A stretch of DNA of 41,618 nt, taken from an uncultured Eisenbergiella sp. (GTDB taxonomy: Bacteria; Bacillota; Clostridia; Lachnospirales; Lachnospiraceae). Positions 8,333 to 15,878 of the stretch are shown piece by piece; within the stretch, counting starts at the first letter, position 1; each line of letters begins with the position of its first letter. A program made the position numbers and the translations under genes. The notes below the pieces were generated by a model that had not been told where the DNA came from, did no database searches, and saw only the letters and a program-made list of their open reading frames with translations. Location of the stretch: assembly GCA_947626995.1 (NCBI GenBank), contig CANQUI010000015.1:1-41618 (forward strand), read 5' to 3'.

Positions 8333-8536
8333 TCAGGCGATGCCGGTTACTTCATATCCGGCTTCCGTAATCGCCGCCGTCAGCGCCTCGTCTGTAGCGC
8401 TGCCCTCTACCACCGCCTGTTTGTCCTCCAGACTGACCTGGACCGCCGTGACGCCCTCTGTGGCGGCCAGCGCCTTTTCCACCGTTTTGGCGCAGTGCAT
8501 GCACATCATCCCTTCAATGGATATTGTTTTTTTCAT
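8333..8536 (-). CDS. Possible internally initiated CopZ-like copper chaperone
   Basis: An ATG at 8536, in frame with copA (its codon 792), lies seven bases after AGAAAGGAG, a good ribosome binding site. Translation from it would give a 67-residue HMA domain, MKKTISIEGMMCMHC..., with copper ligands C12 and C15, matching the size of free-standing CopZ chaperones. The segment before it in copA is low-complexity (Gly, Ser, Pro, Lys), as if a stop codon between adjacent copA and copZ genes had been lost. Independent synthesis is inferred from the retained site; the fused form is certain to be encoded. Confidence 0.5.
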   Translation of the reverse strand: MKKTISIEGMMCMHCAKTVEKALAATEGVTAVQVSLEDKQAVVEGSATDEALTAAITEAGYEVTGIA

Positions 8537-10909
8537 CTCTGTTTCTCCTTTCTTTTCCTTTCCTACGGATGGATTTACGGATTGGGATCCGGTTGTTTTT
8601 GGACCCCCGTTTTGTACGGCTTTTTGTCCCTCCGGCTTGAAAAAGCGAAGCCGGAGCGCGTTGCTGACCACTGAGACGGAGGAAAAACTCATGGCCGCCG
8701 CCGCGATCATGGGATTGAGCAAAATGCCGAAGGCCGGGTAGAGGATCCCCGCGGCGATGGGGATGCCCACGGCGTTATAGAAAAACGCCCAGAACAGGTT
8801 CTGCCGGATGTTTTTCATGACGGCCCGGCTCAGGGAAATGGCCGCGGGAACGTCCCGCAGGTCGCTTCTCATCAGCACGATGTCGGCGGATTCAATGGCG
8901 ATATCGGTCCCCGCGCCGATGGCGATTCCCACGTCGGCCCGGGCCAGGGCAGGCGCGTCGTTGATCCCGTCGCCCACCATCGCCACCTTTTTCCCCTGTT
9001 CCATAAGGGAACGGATCGTTGCCTCCTTATCCTGGGGCAGCACCTCGGCGATCACCGATTCCAGCCCCACCTGTTCCCGGATGGCTTCGGCGGTCCGGCG
9101 GTTGTCGCCGGTGAGTAGGATGACGTTAAGCCCCATCTTCCGCATTTGCAAAATCGCGTCCCGGCTGGTGGGCTTTACCACGTCCGCGGCGGCGATCAGC
9201 CCTAAAAATTCCTTGTTTCGGGCGAAAAACAAAGGGGTTTTGCCTTCCTTTGCCAGACGGCTTTCCGCCTCTGAAAAGCCGTCGGCAGAAATTCCTGCCG
9301 CCTCCATCAGCTTTTTGTTGCCCGCGTAACAAAGATCGCCGTCCAGGGTGCCGCAGATGCCCTGTCCGGGGATCATCCGGTAGTCCAAAACCGGCGCGGC
9401 GGCGATTCCAAGGGCATCGGCCTTTTGCAGGATCGGTTCGGCCAGCGGATGACTGGACATTTTTTCCAGGGAGGCGGCGACATAAAGCAGTCGTTTCGTC
9501 TCTCCTTGTGCAGCAGGGAGGATGTCCGTTACCACCGGTTTTCCTTCCGTTACGGTGCCGGTCTTATCCAGCACAATGGTATTGACGCTGTGGGCGGTTT
9601 CCAGCGCCTCCGCCGACTTGATTAAAATGGAATGGGCGGCGCCCCGTCCGGTGCCCACCATGATGGCGGTGGGAGTGGCAAGGCCCAGCGCGCACGGGCA
9701 GGAGATGACCAGGACGGAAATGGCGACAGTCAGTGAAAATTCCGGATCCTGACCGGCAAAAAGCCAGAAGATGGCGGCGGCCAGCGCAATGCAGATCACC
9801 GTCGGCACAAAGATCCCGCTGACCTTGTCCGCCAGCTTTGCGATGGGCGCTTTGGAGGAAGTGGCCTCGTCTACCAGCGCAATGATCCGGGAGAGGGTGG
9901 TGTTTTCCCCCACGGCGGTGGCCTCCATCCGAAAATAGCCCGTCCGGTTGACGGTGCCGCCGATGACGCTGTCGCCCGCCTGTTTTTGTACGGGGATGCT
10001 TTCGCCGGTGATGGCGGATTCGTCCAGGGAAGCGCAGCCCTCCAGAATTTTGCCGTCCGTGGGGACCGAAGCGCCGTCCTTGACGATCAGGATGTCGCCG
10101 TTTTGCACATCGGAGACGGGAATTTCCTCTTCCTGTCCGCTGCGCAGGCAAATCGCGGTTTTGGGCGTCAGATCCATCAGCTTTTCAATGGCCTGGGAGG
10201 TTTTGGATTTGGCGCGGGCCTCCATGAATTTCCCAAGGGTGATCAAAGTCAGGATCATGCCGGAGGATTCAAAGTACAGATCCATGGAGAAGCGATGCAC
10301 CAGTTCCATATCGCCGTGGCCCAGTCCCCAGGCGATTTTGTAGATGGCATAGACGCCGTACACAAACGCCGCGCCGGAGCCCAGGGCAATCAGCGAGTCC
10401 ATATTGGGGGCGCGCCGGATCAGGTTGGAAAATCCGTTTTTAAAATAGTGGCCGCCCGCCGCCAGGACCGGCAGAAGCAGCAAAAACTGAGTGAACGCAA
10501 AGATCATGGCGTTTTCCTGTCCCAGAAGAACGCCCGGCAGCGGCCAGCCGGCCATATGTCCCATGGAGATATAGAACAAAGGGACGGTAAACAGGGCCGA
10601 GACGATCAGCCGTTTTTGCATCTGCCGCATATTCTGCCGGGACAGATCACCCGGCCGCGCCTTTTTGCCGCCGGCGTTTCCTGCGGCGTCCGGGGCCGTA
10701 TGGGGCGCCGCCTGATAGCCCAGCGCCTCTACCTTGCGGACGATATCCGTATCGCAAAGCGTCTGCGGATCATACACCACGGTCATACTGTTTTTCAGAA
10801 GGTTGACGCTGACTTCCTTTGCGCCCTCCAGAGAGGAGACGCCTTTTTCAATCCGCGCCGCACAGGCGGAACAGGTCATACCCGTTACGTCGAACCGTTC
10901 TTTTTTCAT
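8333..10909 (-). CDS. copA: Copper-exporting P1B-type ATPase with C-terminal CopZ-like domain
   Basis: An 858-residue heavy-metal ATPase that pumps Cu(I) out of the cytoplasm. The N-terminal HMA domain carries GMTCSAC (C13, C16). The membrane metal site is SCPCALG, with the DKTGT phosphorylation motif, SSHPLAEPI (the HP signature) and GDGINDAPAL. A second HMA domain with GMMCMHC closes the protein after an unstructured ~40-residue linker. I choose the ATG at 10909, which has AAAGGAG six bases upstream, rather than an in-frame start eight codons earlier. An HMA domain at the extreme C-terminus is unusual for CopA and looks like a fused CopZ chaperone; an internal ribosome binding site precedes it. 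The gene is divergent from an HxlR-type regulator. Confidence 0.95.
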   Translation of the reverse strand: MKKERFDVTGMTCSACAARIEKGVSSLEGAKEVSVNLLKNSMTVVYDPQTLCDTDIVRKVEALGYQAAPHTAPDAAGNAGGKKARPGDLSRQNMRQMQKRLIVSALFTVPLFYISMGHMAGWPLPGVLLGQENAMIFAFTQFLLLLPVLAAGGHYFKNGFSNLIRRAPNMDSLIALGSGAAFVYGVYAIYKIAWGLGHGDMELVHRFSMDLYFESSGMILTLITLGKFMEARAKSKTSQAIEKLMDLTPKTAICLRSGQEEEIPVSDVQNGDILIVKDGASVPTDGKILEGCASLDESAITGESIPVQKQAGDSVIGGTVNRTGYFRMEATAVGENTTLSRIIALVDEATSSKAPIAKLADKVSGIFVPTVICIALAAAIFWLFAGQDPEFSLTVAISVLVISCPCALGLATPTAIMVGTGRGAAHSILIKSAEALETAHSVNTIVLDKTGTVTEGKPVVTDILPAAQGETKRLLYVAASLEKMSSHPLAEPILQKADALGIAAAPVLDYRMIPGQGICGTLDGDLCYAGNKKLMEAAGISADGFSEAESRLAKEGKTPLFFARNKEFLGLIAAADVVKPTSRDAILQMRKMGLNVILLTGDNRRTAEAIREQVGLESVIAEVLPQDKEATIRSLMEQGKKVAMVGDGINDAPALARADVGIAIGAGTDIAIESADIVLMRSDLRDVPAAISLSRAVMKNIRQNLFWAFFYNAVGIPIAAGILYPAFGILLNPMIAAAAMSFSSVSVVSNALRLRFFKPEGQKAVQNGGPKTTGSQSVNPSVGKEKKGETEMKKTISIEGMMCMHCAKTVEKALAATEGVTAVQVSLEDKQAVVEGSATDEALTAAITEAGYEVTGIA

Positions 10910-11010
10910 CCGAATCTCCTTTCTTTGGCACAAATTCCGGAAACAATCCGCGCATCGAACACCTTTCGCGCAGAGGAATCCTGTGCTTGTGAATCCTGCG
11001 ATCTGATGTT

Positions 11011-11065
11011 ATTATACCCATATACGGTGGAAAATGTAAGAATGTACTATTTTGTAAGATAGTAC
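11011..11065. promoter_or_regulatory. copA/hxlR divergent promoter region with palindromic operator
   Basis: On the minus strand TATAAT (11016-11011) is a good -10 for copA; the sequence 17 bases upstream (TTACAT) is a poor -35. GTACTAT (11044-11050) and ATAGTAC (11059-11065) form a perfect 7-bp inverted repeat with an 8-base centre, just upstream of the copA -35 and over a possible -35 (TTGTAA) of the plus-strand regulator gene. The TACT...AGTA form resembles operators described for YodB-like HxlR regulators. Confidence 0.6.
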
Positions 11066-11126
11066 CCAAAAGGATACTGTTATGCAAACGTGACACACGC
11101 AGCTGTGATACACAGGAGGGAAGGCC

Positions 11127-11489
11127 ATGACAGGAAATGAAAATTGCCCCGTATCCGTCACCTTACGTCTGATCGGCGGCAAATACAAGGCACTTTTATT
11201 ATGGCATCTGACGGGGCAGACGCTCCGGTTCCATCAGCTTCGCAAGCTGGTGCCGGAGGCGACGCCGAAGATGCTGACCCAGCAGCTTCGGGAACTGGAA
11301 ACAGACGGCCTGATCACGCGGACGGTCTATCCTGTGGTCCCGCCCCGGGTGGAGTATGCGCTGACGGAATCGGGACGAAGCCTCTTTCCGATCCTGAAAG
11401 CCATGTACGACTGGGGCAGCGATCTGATGCAGAAAGAAGGAAAGACGCCGTGCTGCTCCATGTCGAAAGAAAACAGTCAGCTTTCGTAA
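11127..11489 (+). CDS. HxlR-family winged-helix transcriptional regulator
   Basis: A 120-residue DNA-binding protein. The opening CPVSVTLRLIGGKYKALLLWHL, the helix-turn-helix ATPKMLTQQLRELETDGLITR, the wing YPVVPPRVEYALTESG and the end LFPILKAMYDWG are diagnostic of the HxlR/YodB/HypR family. Cys7 matches the N-terminal redox-sensing cysteine of that family, and an extra Cys pair (C109, C110) sits near the C-terminus. It is transcribed divergently from copA across a palindrome, so it probably regulates copA and itself. The gene overlaps the 3' end of the convergent degV-family gene by 13 bases. ATG preceded by AGGAGGGAAGGCC. Confidence 0.9.
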   Translation: MTGNENCPVSVTLRLIGGKYKALLLWHLTGQTLRFHQLRKLVPEATPKMLTQQLRELETDGLITRTVYPVVPPRVEYALTESGRSLFPILKAMYDWGSDLMQKEGKTPCCSMSKENSQLS

Positions 11490-12349
11490 AACAATACGCC
11501 CAGGGTTCCGGGGCCGCAATGGCTGGAAATGACGCCGCCGGCTCTGGTCACCTCGATCCGTTCAAAATGCGCCAGGCTTTCCAGGAAGGATTTTACCTGC
11601 GCCACCGTCTGCGGGCTGCAGCCGGAATGGGTGATAAACACCCGTCCGGGATCGGCGGCAAGAAGGGCCTCCCGCATGTCCTGCACATATTTGAGGATCA
11701 CTCTGTCCTGGGGGCCGCGGTATTTTTTGCCCACGGACATTTTGCCCTCATGGACCTCGATGCGGGGCTTCAGCTTCAGCGTGGCGCCCAGCAGCGCGGT
11801 CACAGAGGAGCAGCGGCCGCCCATGGCCAGATAGTCCAGACGCTCCACCACAAAGCTCGCCCGTACCTTCTCCCGGTCGCGTTCGATGTAGGCGACGATC
11901 TCTTCCGCCGGCAGTCCCTCTGCCGCCAGCTCGGCCGCCCGCAGCACCTGCAGGCCGATGCCGGTGGAAAGATTGCGGGAATCCACTACAAACATCCGGT
12001 CAAAGGAAAGCTCCTGCGCCACCATCCGCATGACGTTGCAGGTGGTGGACATTTCTTCGGAAATGCCGATAAAAATGGCGTCGCATCCCTCCTGCTGTAT
12101 GCGCTGCATCCCGTCAAGGGCGCGGTCGAAGCCGACGGCGGCGGTTTTGGGCGTGCGTTTGTTCTTTTCGGCCCAGGCATAAATCTCATCCGGGGTGATC
12201 TCCTCCCGGTCGCAGTAGCTCTCCATATCCAGCACGATATGCAGGGGCAGAACCATGATGTCGTATTGCTCCAAAAGCGGCTGGGACAGATCGCAGGTGC
12301 TGTCCGCCACGATCCGGACGCGGCGGGGATTTTGGCTCGTTTCTTTCAT
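11477..12349 (-). CDS. DegV family fatty-acid-binding protein
   Basis: A 290-residue DegV protein. It begins with the family motif RIVADSTCDLS, continues with TAAVGFDRALDGM, IFIGISEEMSTTCN and VVDSRNLSTGIGLQVL, and has the YLAMGGRCSS region and FITHSGC in the C-terminal domain. DegV (FakB-like) proteins bind a fatty acid and present it to the FakA kinase for phospholipid synthesis; no FakA is present in this window. I start at 12349 because AGGGAGG lies five bases upstream, eight codons inside the longest frame. It follows proS after 20 bases and probably shares its T-box-controlled transcript. Confidence 0.92.
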   Translation of the reverse strand: MKETSQNPRRVRIVADSTCDLSQPLLEQYDIMVLPLHIVLDMESYCDREEITPDEIYAWAEKNKRTPKTAAVGFDRALDGMQRIQQEGCDAIFIGISEEMSTTCNVMRMVAQELSFDRMFVVDSRNLSTGIGLQVLRAAELAAEGLPAEEIVAYIERDREKVRASFVVERLDYLAMGGRCSSVTALLGATLKLKPRIEVHEGKMSVGKKYRGPQDRVILKYVQDMREALLAADPGRVFITHSGCSPQTVAQVKSFLESLAHFERIEVTRAGGVISSHCGPGTLGVLFYES

Positions 12350-12369
12350 CTTTTCCTCCCTGTGCAAAA

Positions 12370-13800
12370 TCAATAGGCTTTTCCCCAGTAAACCATCTTC
12401 CGGGCGGGTTTGCCGCAGCAGACGCAGACGTCGGAAAGGGTTTCCTGTTCAAAGGGCATACAGCGGCTGGTCGCGGCAAAGCGTTCCTTGATCTGATCCT
12501 CGCACGCCTGCGAGCCGCACCACATGGCCTTGACAAAGCCGGGGGTCTCGTTCAGGATGCGTTCCATCTCATCCATATGATAGGCCGTGAAGGTGTGGGC
12601 GTCTCTGTGGGCCCGGGCGCGCAGGAGCATCTCGGACTGGATCTGATCCAGCAGCGCGCCCGTTCGGGTCTCGATCTCATCGAGCGCACATTCGATCTTT
12701 TCTCCGGTATCCCGGCGCACCAGTACGCATTTGCCTGCGGCAAGGTCCTTGGGGCCGATCTCTACGCGAAGCGGGATGCCGCGCATTTCGGCTTCGGCGA
12801 ATTTCCAGCCGGGGCTTTTGTCGGTGTCGTCTACTTTTACGCGGAAATGGCAAAGGCGGTCCTTAAGCTGCGCCGCTTTTTCCAAAACGCCTTCCTTGCG
12901 CTGCTGAATGGGGACGATGACCACCTGGGTGGGAGCCACTTTAGGAGGCAGCACCAGCCCGGAATTGTCCCCGTGCACCATGATGAGCGCGCCGATGAGC
13001 CGGGTGGTCACGCCCCAGGAGGTCTGATGCACGTATTTTAAGGTGTTGTCCCGGTCGGTATACTGGATGCCGAAGGCTTTGGCAAAGCCGTCGCCGAAGT
13101 CGTGACTGGTGCCCGACTGCAGGGCTTTTCCATCGTGCATCAGTGCCTCGATGGTATAGGTGGCCTTTGCGCCGGCAAATTTTTCCTTGTCCGTCTTACG
13201 GCCCCGGATCACGGGGATCGCCAGAACCTCCTCGCAGAAATCGGCGTAGACGTTGAGCATCTGAATGGTGCGCGCCTCCGCCTCATCGGCCGTAGCGTGG
13301 GCGGTGTGGCCTTCCTGCCATAAAAATTCCCGGGAACGCAGGAAAGGACGCGTCTCCTTTTCCCAGCGCACCACGGAGCACCACTGATTATAGACCCTGG
13401 GCAGGTCGCGGTAGGAGTGGATGTCGTTTTTATAGAAGTCGCAGAAGAGCGTCTCGGAGGTGGGACGCACGCAGAGACGTTCCGCAAGAGGCTGCAGCCC
13501 CCCGTGGGTCACCCACGCCACCTCCGGCGCAAAGCCCTCCACATGGTCCTTCTCTTTTTGCAGAAGGCTCTCGGGAATAAACATGGGCATGTAAACGTTT
13601 TGCACGCCCGTTTCCCGGAATCTGTCGTCAAGCTGCCGCTGAATCAGTTCCCAGATAGCGTATCCCGCGGGCTTGATCGCCATACAGCCCTTTACGCTGG
13701 TATAGCCGATCAGATCCGATTTGAGGACCACGTCCGTATACCATTGCGCGAAATCTTCCTCCATGGAAGTGATCTGTTCTACCAGTTTCTTTTCCGCCAT
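12370..13800 (-). CDS. proS: Prolyl-tRNA synthetase, short archaeal/eukaryote-like type
   Basis: A 476-residue class II synthetase that attaches proline to tRNA-Pro. It lacks the editing insertion of the long bacterial form and ends in the KMVYWGKAY tail with a CVCCGK cysteine cluster, both typical of the short ProRS. Motif 2 and 3 surroundings such as [25 protein letters not shown] and [13 protein letters not shown] are intact. A T-box leader sits directly upstream, so expression should rise when tRNA-Pro is uncharged. The gene is followed within 20 bases by the degV-family gene. Confidence 0.97.
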   Translation of the reverse strand: MAEKKLVEQITSMEEDFAQWYTDVVLKSDLIGYTSVKGCMAIKPAGYAIWELIQRQLDDRFRETGVQNVYMPMFIPESLLQKEKDHVEGFAPEVAWVTHGGLQPLAERLCVRPTSETLFCDFYKNDIHSYRDLPRVYNQWCSVVRWEKETRPFLRSREFLWQEGHTAHATADEAEARTIQMLNVYADFCEEVLAIPVIRGRKTDKEKFAGAKATYTIEALMHDGKALQSGTSHDFGDGFAKAFGIQYTDRDNTLKYVHQTSWGVTTRLIGALIMVHGDNSGLVLPPKVAPTQVVIVPIQQRKEGVLEKAAQLKDRLCHFRVKVDDTDKSPGWKFAEAEMRGIPLRVEIGPKDLAAGKCVLVRRDTGEKIECALDEIETRTGALLDQIQSEMLLRARAHRDAHTFTAYHMDEMERILNETPGFVKAMWCGSQACEDQIKERFAATSRCMPFEQETLSDVCVCCGKPARKMVYWGKAY

Positions 13801-13816
13801 TTTGGTTTCCTCCCTT

Positions 13817-14050
13817 AAAAAAATACGCCGGATATCGGATCCTGATTAGGACCGGATGTCCGGCGGTACCACCTAACTTAGCGCGCAAAGCGCGCCCGCT
13901 CTTTTTCGTTAACGCCGAAAATACGCTGCTTTTGGGCAGGACTCCGAGGGTCGGTTCAAAATGTCCGCCGCGAACGCCTTCCACCGGCGGCGTCCTCTCT
14001 GGAGCGGGGATCCATTTCTACTATTCCTCATCCACGTCACTTACTGTATG
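13817..14050 (-). promoter_or_regulatory. T-box riboswitch (proline) ahead of proS
   Basis: Reading the minus strand, a Stem I-like region (GATGAGGAATAGTAG near 14031-14017, then AGAGAGGACGCC) is followed by a GAACCGACC segment, where CCG is a likely proline specifier codon. The T-box core AGGTGGTACCGCCG lies at 13874-13861; its TGGT bulge fits an ACCA tRNA end. The competing terminator is a long hairpin at 13865-13826 (CGCCGGA...TCCGGCG) followed by TTTTTTT at 13823-13817. Confidence 0.93.
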
Positions 14051-14056
14051 GTACTG

Positions 14057-14085
14057 ATCATAGGAGAAAACGGCGGGTTTGTCAA
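14057..14085 (-). promoter_or_regulatory. Promoter of the T-box/proS transcript
   Basis: On the minus strand TTGACA (14085-14080) and TATGAT (14062-14057) are separated by 17 bases. Transcription would start near 14050, just before the T-box Stem I. Confidence 0.85.
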
Positions 14086-14093
14086 CCGTTTCG

Positions 14094-15155
14094 TCAATTT
14101 TTTTCCCCGGTCTTTTCGGCGCGCCACAGCGTGACCGCGCCCTCCCGAAACAGCACCGCATACAGGGGGCCGGAAAAAATGCCGAAGATGCCGAACAGTT
14201 TTACCCCCGCATAGACAAAAAACAGCATGACCACGGGGAAAAGCCCCACCTGTTTCCCCAAAAGACGGGGTTCCAGAAGCTCCCGGAATACGATGCAAAA
14301 GACGAAGGCGATCACGGCGCCGCAGGCTCCGGGGATGTTGCCGGACAAAAGCTGCCAGAGGGCGGTGGGCAGCAGGACGATCCCGGAGCCAATAAAGGGG
14401 AGGGCGTCCAGGATCCCGGTAAGAAAGGCCAGCGGCAGGGCGCCCTGTACGCGCCCGATCAGCAGCCCCACAGCGGCGATCAGCATGATCAACAGCATCA
14501 AAATTCCCTGCGCCCGAAGGTACCCTCCGATGAGGGAAACGGTTTTCTGCCAGAATTTCCAGAGCAGGGAAAAGATCGGGTCGCCGTCCAGACGGCGCAG
14601 GATCTTTTCATAATCCCGGCAAAGCAGCAGGGAGGCGATAAAGCTGATCCCCAAAAAGGCCGCCGCCGCCAGGATGCTCCGGCAGCAGGCCAAAGACCGT
14701 CTGGCCGCTTCGGGCCCCATATTCTGGCGCATGTCCCGCGCCAGATCGTTCAGACGCTCCCACAGCATTTTTTCCGTTTGCGCCGCGTCCAGCCCCCAGT
14801 TTTTTTCCAGAAAAAGACAGCCGTCGTGCAGGGCGGTGTTCATTTTATCCTGCAAAAGGGTTACGCTTTCTCCCAGCTGCGCCGCGTGGACGGTGCCAAA
14901 GGAAAGCATCCCCCAAAGACAGCCGGCCAGAAGAGACAGCGCCAGGATCAAAAGGCCGCCCAGGAGGATCTCCCGGCGGATATGGGTGCGCTTTTGCACC
15001 TTTTTCAGGAGGGGATTGCACAGATAGACAATGAGCAGGGCGATCAGGAAGGGGGCCGTCAGGCCGAAAAGGTAGCGGAAGGCCAGATACAGGGCCGCCG
15101 CATAAAGCGCCGTGTATGCGATTTTTTTCCCGTATTTTCCCGCCAAAATATCCAT
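14094..15155 (-). CDS. AI-2E/YtvI-family membrane permease
   Basis: A 353-residue polytopic membrane protein of the AI-2E transporter (UPF0118) superfamily, with paired N-terminal helices, a long extracytoplasmic/soluble stretch (residues ~95-190) and a C-terminal bundle of helices. LPFIGSGIVLLPTALWQLLSGN and the FRELLEPRLLGKQVGL stretch are family hallmarks. The sporulation protein YtvI is the closest type by overall form, but the substrate is unknown; other members are Na+/H+ antiporters or AI-2 exporters. It stands as a single gene between the T-box promoter and a likely terminator. The ribosome binding site is GGAAAGGGG, about five bases before the ATG. Confidence 0.85.
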   Translation of the reverse strand: MDILAGKYGKKIAYTALYAAALYLAFRYLFGLTAPFLIALLIVYLCNPLLKKVQKRTHIRREILLGGLLILALSLLAGCLWGMLSFGTVHAAQLGESVTLLQDKMNTALHDGCLFLEKNWGLDAAQTEKMLWERLNDLARDMRQNMGPEAARRSLACCRSILAAAAFLGISFIASLLLCRDYEKILRRLDGDPIFSLLWKFWQKTVSLIGGYLRAQGILMLLIMLIAAVGLLIGRVQGALPLAFLTGILDALPFIGSGIVLLPTALWQLLSGNIPGACGAVIAFVFCIVFRELLEPRLLGKQVGLFPVVMLFFVYAGVKLFGIFGIFSGPLYAVLFREGAVTLWRAEKTGEKN

Positions 15156-15236
15156 ACCGCCCCTTTCCTGCGCGCGCGTTTCTTACGCCGCCCATGTTAA
15201 GAGTAGTATGGATATTCAAAAGCGGAACTATGTGAC

Positions 15237-15258
15237 AAAAAAACGGGTAATTTTTACC
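15237..15258 (-). terminator. Likely terminator after the acetyltransferase operon
   Basis: GGTAA (15246-15250) and TTACC (15254-15258) form a short stem with a three-base loop. On the minus strand it is followed by TTTTTTT at 15243-15237. The stem is weak, but its place directly after the stop of the acetyltransferase gene fits. Confidence 0.5.
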
Positions 15259-15269
15259 GCCGGATTCGC

Positions 15270-15878
15270 TCAGAAGTCGGTCACGTCAAATTCCCGGTCC
15301 TTATAATAAAATTTTCGATCCTGTTCCGTAATTTGCCGGAGGACCTTACAGGGATTGCCGGCGGCGATGACGTTGGCGGGAATGTCCTTTGTGACCACGC
15401 TGCCGGCGCCGATCACCGCATTGTCGCCGACGGTCACGCCGGGCAGGATCACCACATTTCCGCCGATCCAGACGTTATTGCCGATGGTAATGGGAAGCCC
15501 GTACTCATATCCGGAATTCCGGCTGTCGGGATGGACCGGATGCCCTGCCGTAAAAAGAGATACGTTGGGCGCGATCTGGACCGAATCGCCGATGGTGACC
15601 TTTCCCACGTCCAGGATCGTCAGATTGTAATTGGCAAAAAAATGATCCCCCACCTCGATATTCCATCCGTAATCGCAGTGAAAAGGAGGCTCAAGCCAGA
15701 CCTCTTCTCCCGTCTTTCCAAACAGCGCTTTCAGAAGTTCGGGGATCCGGTCCCTTTCGGCCGGCGGCAGGGTGTTTAACTGATAAATCTTTTGTTTGCA
15801 GGCCTCCCGTTCCTCCTCCAGGCCGTCCAGCCACGCTTTGTAGGGAAGACCCTGCAACATTCTCTCTTTCTGCGTCAT
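15270..15878 (-). CDS. Maltose/galactoside O-acetyltransferase (LacA/Maa) family
   Basis: A 202-residue acetyl-CoA-dependent sugar acetyltransferase with a left-handed beta-helix built from hexapeptide repeats (for example VGKVTIGDSVQIAPNV, ITIGNNVWIGGNVVILPG and DNAVIGAGSVV). The Maa N-terminal domain (KERMLQGLPYKAWLDGLEEER) is present, the active-site His lies in TAGHPVHP, and the tail GNPCKVLR is typical. Full family length. It overlaps the upstream O-antigen-ligase-like gene by four bases (ATGA), so its acceptor may be a sugar of the same surface-glycan pathway instead of free maltose; that is inference. Confidence 0.92.
   Translation of the reverse strand: MTQKERMLQGLPYKAWLDGLEEEREACKQKIYQLNTLPPAERDRIPELLKALFGKTGEEVWLEPPFHCDYGWNIEVGDHFFANYNLTILDVGKVTIGDSVQIAPNVSLFTAGHPVHPDSRNSGYEYGLPITIGNNVWIGGNVVILPGVTVGDNAVIGAGSVVTKDIPANVIAAGNPCKVLRQITEQDRKFYYKDREFDVTDF

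Noticed and set aside
9986-11062. A 358-codon plus-strand open frame opposite the start of copA
   Set aside because: It runs through the divergent promoter region and the operator, and has no domain signal; copA on the other strand is certain.
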